Source: JAFAVZ01 sp036009105
Lineage (GTDB): Bacteria > Acidobacteriota > Thermoanaerobaculia > Gp7-AA8
DNA length: 6,631 nt
Assembly: GCA_036009105.1 (NCBI GenBank)
Contig: DASYMJ010000359.1
Coordinates: 1 to 6,631, forward strand
Reading direction: 5' to 3'
The position numbers and the translations under genes were made by a program. The notes under the pieces were generated by a model. The model did not search any database. It saw nothing but the letters and a program-made list of their open reading frames with translations, and was not told the origin of the DNA. Shown here in pieces: positions 3,649-6,631 of the stretch (the stretch's first letter is position 1; each line of letters opens with the position of its first letter).

Positions 3649-6516
3649 ATGGCCGCCCCCCCTCTCCGGTTTGACATCCGGTTCGCAACCTACCGAGAGA
3701 TTGCCGCTTCCGTCGCCTCGCGCGCCGCCGGGCTCGCGCCGCGCGGCGGCTTCGCGTGGCCGCAATCCGTGATCGTTCCGTCACGCGGCGTCGGGGACGC
3801 CATCGCCTCCGAACTGCTTTTGCATCTGCCGCAAGGGGTGGCCGGCCTGCAGCTGCCGACCCTCGAGACCCTGGCCCGCGACATCGTGAACGACGCGGGC
3901 GAGTATCCGCGCATCGCCTCCGACGCGGAAAGAAGAGTGGCCATGCGCCTCGCCGCGCGGTCGGTGGACGAGCCGATGATGGAGAGCCGCGGCATCGGCT
4001 CCATGCTGGAGCGCGCCTGGCGCGACGTGCGGGACGGCGGCCTCACCCTCGAGGAGCTGCGCGCGCGCGTCTCCCGCGCCGCTCGCGGCCTGCGCAACGC
4101 GCCGCGCACGCGGGCCATCCTCCGCGCCTGGGGCGAGTACGAGAAGGTGATCGCGCAACTGGGGGCGGTGGATCCGGCGGAGGTGTTGCAGCGGGCCGCC
4201 ATGCTTGTGCAGATGGGCCGGCTGGAGAGCCGGCCCTACGTTTTGGCCGGCTTCTACGACATGACCGGCGTGCAGCTCGGGCTCGTCTCGGCACTCGACC
4301 GCGCCGGCCTGCTGGAGGCGGTGTACATCCCGGTGGGCGGCGGCGAGGCGTACCGGTTCGCCAGACCGTTCGTCTCCCGGTTCACCACGGTCGGGCGGGC
4401 TGAGAGCCCGCCCCACATGCTGCATGTGAAGCAGCCGCGGGTCAGCGTCAGCGAGCTGGAGACGCGGCACGTGGAGCTGGAGGAAGCATGCCGCGAGATC
4501 GGCAGGCTGCTCGGGGAGGGGGTGAAGGCGGCGGAGATCGCCATCGTGGCGCGCTCGGTCGATCCGTATGACGCGCGCCTGGTGCAGCGCTTCGCCGCGG
4601 CGCATGGCTTCACCACCACGCATGATGAGGAAAAGCCGCTGACGGCGCAGCGCATCGGGCGCGGCGTCGCCTCGCTCCTCCGCCTGCGCGAGCGCGGCTT
4701 TCCTCGGGCCGAGGTGCTGGAGCTGCTGCGCGACGGATTCCGGGCCCGGACGCGCATCGATGCCGACGGCGCCGACGCGAAGACGCGCGAGGCGCGCATC
4801 GCGGGCGGCACGAGCGACGAGCTGCGCCACCTGCGCGGCAAGTCGCACGGCGTGGACGACTACCTGGCCCTGCTCGCCGAGATCGAGCTGGTCACGCGCC
4901 GCCTCGACGGGCAGTTGCGCGGCGGCGAGTGGAGCGAGCTGCTCACGCAACTGCTCAGCCGCTTCCGCCTGGAGACGGAGGAAGACCTGCAGGCGGCGGA
5001 CCGTGTCGACGGCGTGGCCGAGCTCTTCGCCCGCTTCGCAATCCGCTTCGACGTGAGCGCCGTCCTCGACGCGCTGGAGCAATGCACCGTCCGCGCGCCG
5101 CGCGCCGCGGGCCGGCAGCCGGTCTTCTTCGGCGACGTGATGCGCTTCCGCGGCCGCTCCTTCGCGCACCTCTTCGCCGTGCGCATGCAGGACGAGGTCT
5201 TCCCCCAGCGCCGCACGGAGGACCCGCTCTTCCCCGACTCCGACCGCCGCCTGCTCGGCCTGCGCGAGATCGGCAACGGTCGGGAGGAGGAACAGCTGCT
5301 CTTCCAGCTGCTCTTCGATGGCGCCGCGACCTCGCTCCGCTTCTCCTTCGCGGGGACGGATGGCTTCGGCAAGCCGCTGCGCAAATCCACGCTCTTGCGC
5401 GGGTGGGCGGTGGAACGTAGGACCGGCTCTCCAGCCGGTCCGGGCCGGCTGAGAGGCGGCCCTACATCTTCCCGTCAGTTGCAACTTCTGGCCAAGTCCG
5501 GCACCCGCTCCGTCTTCGACGGCTACGTCTCCTCCATCCCGCCCGAGCTCATCGCCACGGTCACCCCGAGCCGGCTGGAGGACTTTGGCGAATGCCCCCA
5601 GAAGTTCCTCCTCAAGTGGATCCTCGGCGTCCGCGATCTGGACGACCCGGAGCGCGAGCTGCAGATCAACCATCGCGACAAGGGCAGCGTCGATCACCGC
5701 ATCCTGGAGAACCTCTACCGCTCGCTGGATGAGTCGGACATCGAAGCGGCGGCGGCCGAGCTCCCGCGCCTGCCGCAATCGATTGCCAAACGTCTGGAGC
5801 AGGCGGTCGACCGCGAGTTCGACCGGCTGGAGCAGGAGGCGCCGCCGTTCAACCGGACGGTGCGCGGCATCGAGCGGCGGGCCGCCAAGCGCGTGCTGCG
5901 GGACTTCGTGGCCAGCGACCTGGCCGATCTCGCCGCGAACGGCCTCGTGCCGCGCTGGTTCGAGTACCGCTTCGGCAAGCCGCGCCGCGACGGCTCGCCG
6001 GCCGATCATGCCGAGCCGTTCATCATCCACGCGGCCGGCGTGCCGATCCGTGTGGACGGCCAGATCGACCGCATCGACGTCGGCGAAGACGCGTTCCGCA
6101 TCGTCGACTACAAGTCCGGCAAGGCGCTGCGCCACCAGAAGCTGGGCGAGAAGATCGATCGCGGCGTGCGCCTGCAGCTGGCGCTCTACGCGATGGCGGT
6201 GGCGGAGTTCTTCGAGGCCGATCCGGCGCGCATCCGCGGCACCATCAAGCCGCTGGTGCTGGAAGCGAAGCCGGCCACGTTCGCCTTCCATCTGGCCGAG
6301 AAGCACGGCGGCCTGCGCGAGACGCTGGGCATCTTCGTCAAGGCCATCCTGGCCGGCCACTTCCCGGCGTTCCCCAACGAGAAGGACGACGACTTCAACT
6401 CCTGCAAGTACTGCCCGGTGAATCACTCCTGCCGCACCAAGCACGATGCGGACGAGAAGCAGGAGGTGACGCGCTCCGGCGAGCCGCGCACGCTGCTGAT
6501 GGGAGACGCCTCGTGA
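3649..6516 (+). CDS. addB: AddB-like PD-(D/E)XK nuclease with an iron-sulfur cluster
   Basis: This 955-residue protein probably forms the AddB half of a helicase-nuclease that resects double-strand DNA breaks for RecA. The C-terminal nuclease is intact: D807 in GQIDRID, then D820 and K822 in VDYKSGK. Four cysteines, C649 (GECPQKF) and C919/C922/C928 (CxxCx5C), match the AddB pattern in which an iron-sulfur cluster staples the nuclease domain. The N-terminal region is helicase-like (VIVPSRG, 41-47; VLAGFYDMTG, 198-207; VRMQDEVFP, 514-522), but it has no Walker A GxGKT, so it is unlikely to hydrolyse ATP, as in Walker-less AddB proteins. An in-frame TAA at 3640-3642 limits the start to the ATG at 3649. 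It overlaps the helicase gene as GTGA. Oddly, four copies of a dispersed palindromic repeat are read in frame, at residues about 189-197, 249-256 and 590-606 (two copies). Confidence 0.88.
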   Translation: MAAPPLRFDIRFATYREIAASVASRAAGLAPRGGFAWPQSVIVPSRGVGDAIASELLLHLPQGVAGLQLPTLETLARDIVNDAGEYPRIASDAERRVAMRLAARSVDEPMMESRGIGSMLERAWRDVRDGGLTLEELRARVSRAARGLRNAPRTRAILRAWGEYEKVIAQLGAVDPAEVLQRAAMLVQMGRLESRPYVLAGFYDMTGVQLGLVSALDRAGLLEAVYIPVGGGEAYRFARPFVSRFTTVGRAESPPHMLHVKQPRVSVSELETRHVELEEACREIGRLLGEGVKAAEIAIVARSVDPYDARLVQRFAAAHGFTTTHDEEKPLTAQRIGRGVASLLRLRERGFPRAEVLELLRDGFRARTRIDADGADAKTREARIAGGTSDELRHLRGKSHGVDDYLALLAEIELVTRRLDGQLRGGEWSELLTQLLSRFRLETEEDLQAADRVDGVAELFARFAIRFDVSAVLDALEQCTVRAPRAAGRQPVFFGDVMRFRGRSFAHLFAVRMQDEVFPQRRTEDPLFPDSDRRLLGLREIGNGREEEQLLFQLLFDGAATSLRFSFAGTDGFGKPLRKSTLLRGWAVERRTGSPAGPGRLRGGPTSSRQLQLLAKSGTRSVFDGYVSSIPPELIATVTPSRLEDFGECPQKFLLKWILGVRDLDDPERELQINHRDKGSVDHRILENLYRSLDESDIEAAAAELPRLPQSIAKRLEQAVDREFDRLEQEAPPFNRTVRGIERRAAKRVLRDFVASDLADLAANGLVPRWFEYRFGKPRRDGSPADHAEPFIIHAAGVPIRVDGQIDRIDVGEDAFRIVDYKSGKALRHQKLGEKIDRGVRLQLALYAMAVAEFFEADPARIRGTIKPLVLEAKPATFAFHLAEKHGGLRETLGIFVKAILAGHFPAFPNEKDDDFNSCKYCPVNHSCRTKHDADEKQEVTRSGEPRTLLMGDAS
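4215..4239 (-). repeat. GTAG-headed REP-like palindrome, copy 2, inside addB
   Basis: The arms GGGCCGGCT (4215-4223) and AGCCGGCCC (4228-4236) pair perfectly over 9 bp around a 4-nt GGAG loop. GTAG (4239-4236) heads it on the minus strand. In the addB frame it reads GRLESRPY (190-197), just before the conserved-looking strand VLAGFYD. It differs from copy 1 only by one extra G in the loop. Confidence 0.85.
4393..4416 (-). repeat. REP-like palindrome, copy 3, compensated stem, inside addB
   Basis: The arms GGGCGGGCT (4393-4401) and AGCCCGCCC (4405-4413) pair perfectly over 9 bp around a GAG loop. Compared with copy 1, one C-G pair has become G-C with both partners changed. The head is degraded to GTGG (4416-4413). 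In frame it reads GRAESPPH (249-256). Confidence 0.8.
5417..5441 (+). repeat. GTAG-headed REP-like palindrome, copy 4, inside addB
   Basis: The arms GGACCGGCT (5420-5428) and AGCCGGTCC (5433-5441) pair perfectly over 9 bp around a CTCC loop, the complement of copy 2's GGAG. GTAG (5417-5420) heads it on the plus strand, so it is opposite in orientation to the other copies. It is directly joined to copy 5. Confidence 0.85.
5442..5465 (-). repeat. GTAG-headed REP-like palindrome, copy 5, inside addB
   Basis: The arms GGGCCGGCT (5442-5450) and AGGCGGCCC (5454-5462) pair around a GAG loop with one mismatch (G5448/G5456), where the other copies have a C. GTAG (5465-5462) heads it on the minus strand. 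With copy 4 it forms a 49-bp back-to-back pair with both heads pointing outward. The pair encodes an Arg/Gly/Pro-rich stretch at about 590-606 of the addB product. Confidence 0.82.
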
Positions 6517-6631
6517 GCGAGCTGCAGCAGCTGATGCGCTTCACCACCACGGCCGGCCGCCGCCAGCGGCGCAACCTCGTGATCGAGGCCGGCGCCGGCA
6601 CCGGCAAGACGACCGCCATCGTGGCCGAGGT
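6513..6631 (+). CDS. UvrD/RecB/AddA-like helicase, N-terminal fragment
   Basis: Only the first 39 codons are in the window. They contain VIEAGAGTGKTTAIV (23-37), a Walker A motif of the superfamily 1 UvrD/RecB type, where RecB and AddA have similar A-GxGKT strings close to the N-terminus. The start is GTG, overlapping the addB-like TGA as GTGA. A Shine-Dalgarno GGAG (6502-6505) sits 7 bases upstream, inside the end of the addB-like gene. Position directly after an AddB-type nuclease makes it the likely AddA partner, the motor that unwinds broken ends and probably carries a second nuclease domain beyond the window edge. AddA versus another UvrD-family helicase cannot be settled from this fragment, so no gene symbol is given. 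Confidence 0.85.
   Translation, partial: MSELQQLMRFTTTAGRRQRRNLVIEAGAGTGKTTAIVAE

Noticed and set aside
3087..3677. A 196-codon minus frame overlapping the vanZ-like gene
   Set aside because: The product is Arg/Gly/His-rich with no membrane helices or motifs, while the overlapping frame shows four helices and both VanZ-family motifs.
3984..4001. A GAGCCG/CGGCTC hairpin next to a GGAGAGCC string in addB, considered as a sixth repeat copy
   Set aside because: The arms are short, the loop is 6 nt, and there is no GTAG head or GGGCC stem base. The encoded ESRGIGSMLERAW reads like an ordinary helix of the protein.
3781..6444. An 887-codon open frame antisense to the addB-like gene
   Set aside because: The translation is a low-complexity Arg/Ala/His/Leu-rich product without motifs, typical of a shadow frame in G+C-rich DNA. 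The plus-strand frame carries clear catalytic motifs.

Overview
The window is a G+C-rich (roughly two thirds by eye) bacterial chromosomal segment. It is densely coded, with short intergenic gaps and several overlapping start/stop codons. No transposase, phage, tRNA or rRNA gene is visible. The high G+C, an AddB-like nuclease gene followed by a helicase gene, a VanZ-like protein and palindromic repeats scattered through the region would fit a soil or sediment lineage such as Acidobacteriota. That placement is a guess from general character, not from a marker phylogeny.

Left part (31-3565, all minus strand). Reading in the direction of transcription, a VanZ-like membrane protein overlaps by 4 bp (GTGA) a stand-alone CheY-like receiver, which overlaps by 20 bp an unrecognised protein with one C-terminal membrane anchor. 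After a 111-bp gap holding a heptamer-based hairpin comes a ClpX-like AAA+ ATPase. It overlaps by 8 bp ftsY, the signal recognition particle receptor GTPase. This suggests two transcription units: vanZ-like/receiver/tail-anchored protein, then clpX-like/ftsY.

Right part (3649 to the end, plus strand). An 83-bp divergent promoter region leads into a 955-residue AddB-type protein. It has an intact PD-(D/E)XK nuclease centre and the four cysteines of the AddB iron-sulfur cluster, but no N-terminal Walker A motif. It overlaps by 4 bp (GTGA) the start of a UvrD/RecB/AddA-like helicase that is cut by the window edge. Together they look like a two-gene AddAB-type double-strand-break end-processing operon.

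The most unusual feature is a family of short GTAG-headed palindromes (9-bp stem, 3- or 4-nt loop, REP-like). One copy abuts the ftsY stop codon. Four more lie inside the addB-like reading frame, two of them as a back-to-back inverted pair, and all are read through without a stop. The copies differ in ways that mostly preserve pairing, including a compensated base-pair change. They look like a dispersed repeat family that has colonised, and is translated within, a DNA-repair gene. A second and unrelated repeat, GTTRTCR heptamers folding into a 23-bp imperfect hairpin, lies upstream of the clpX-like gene.
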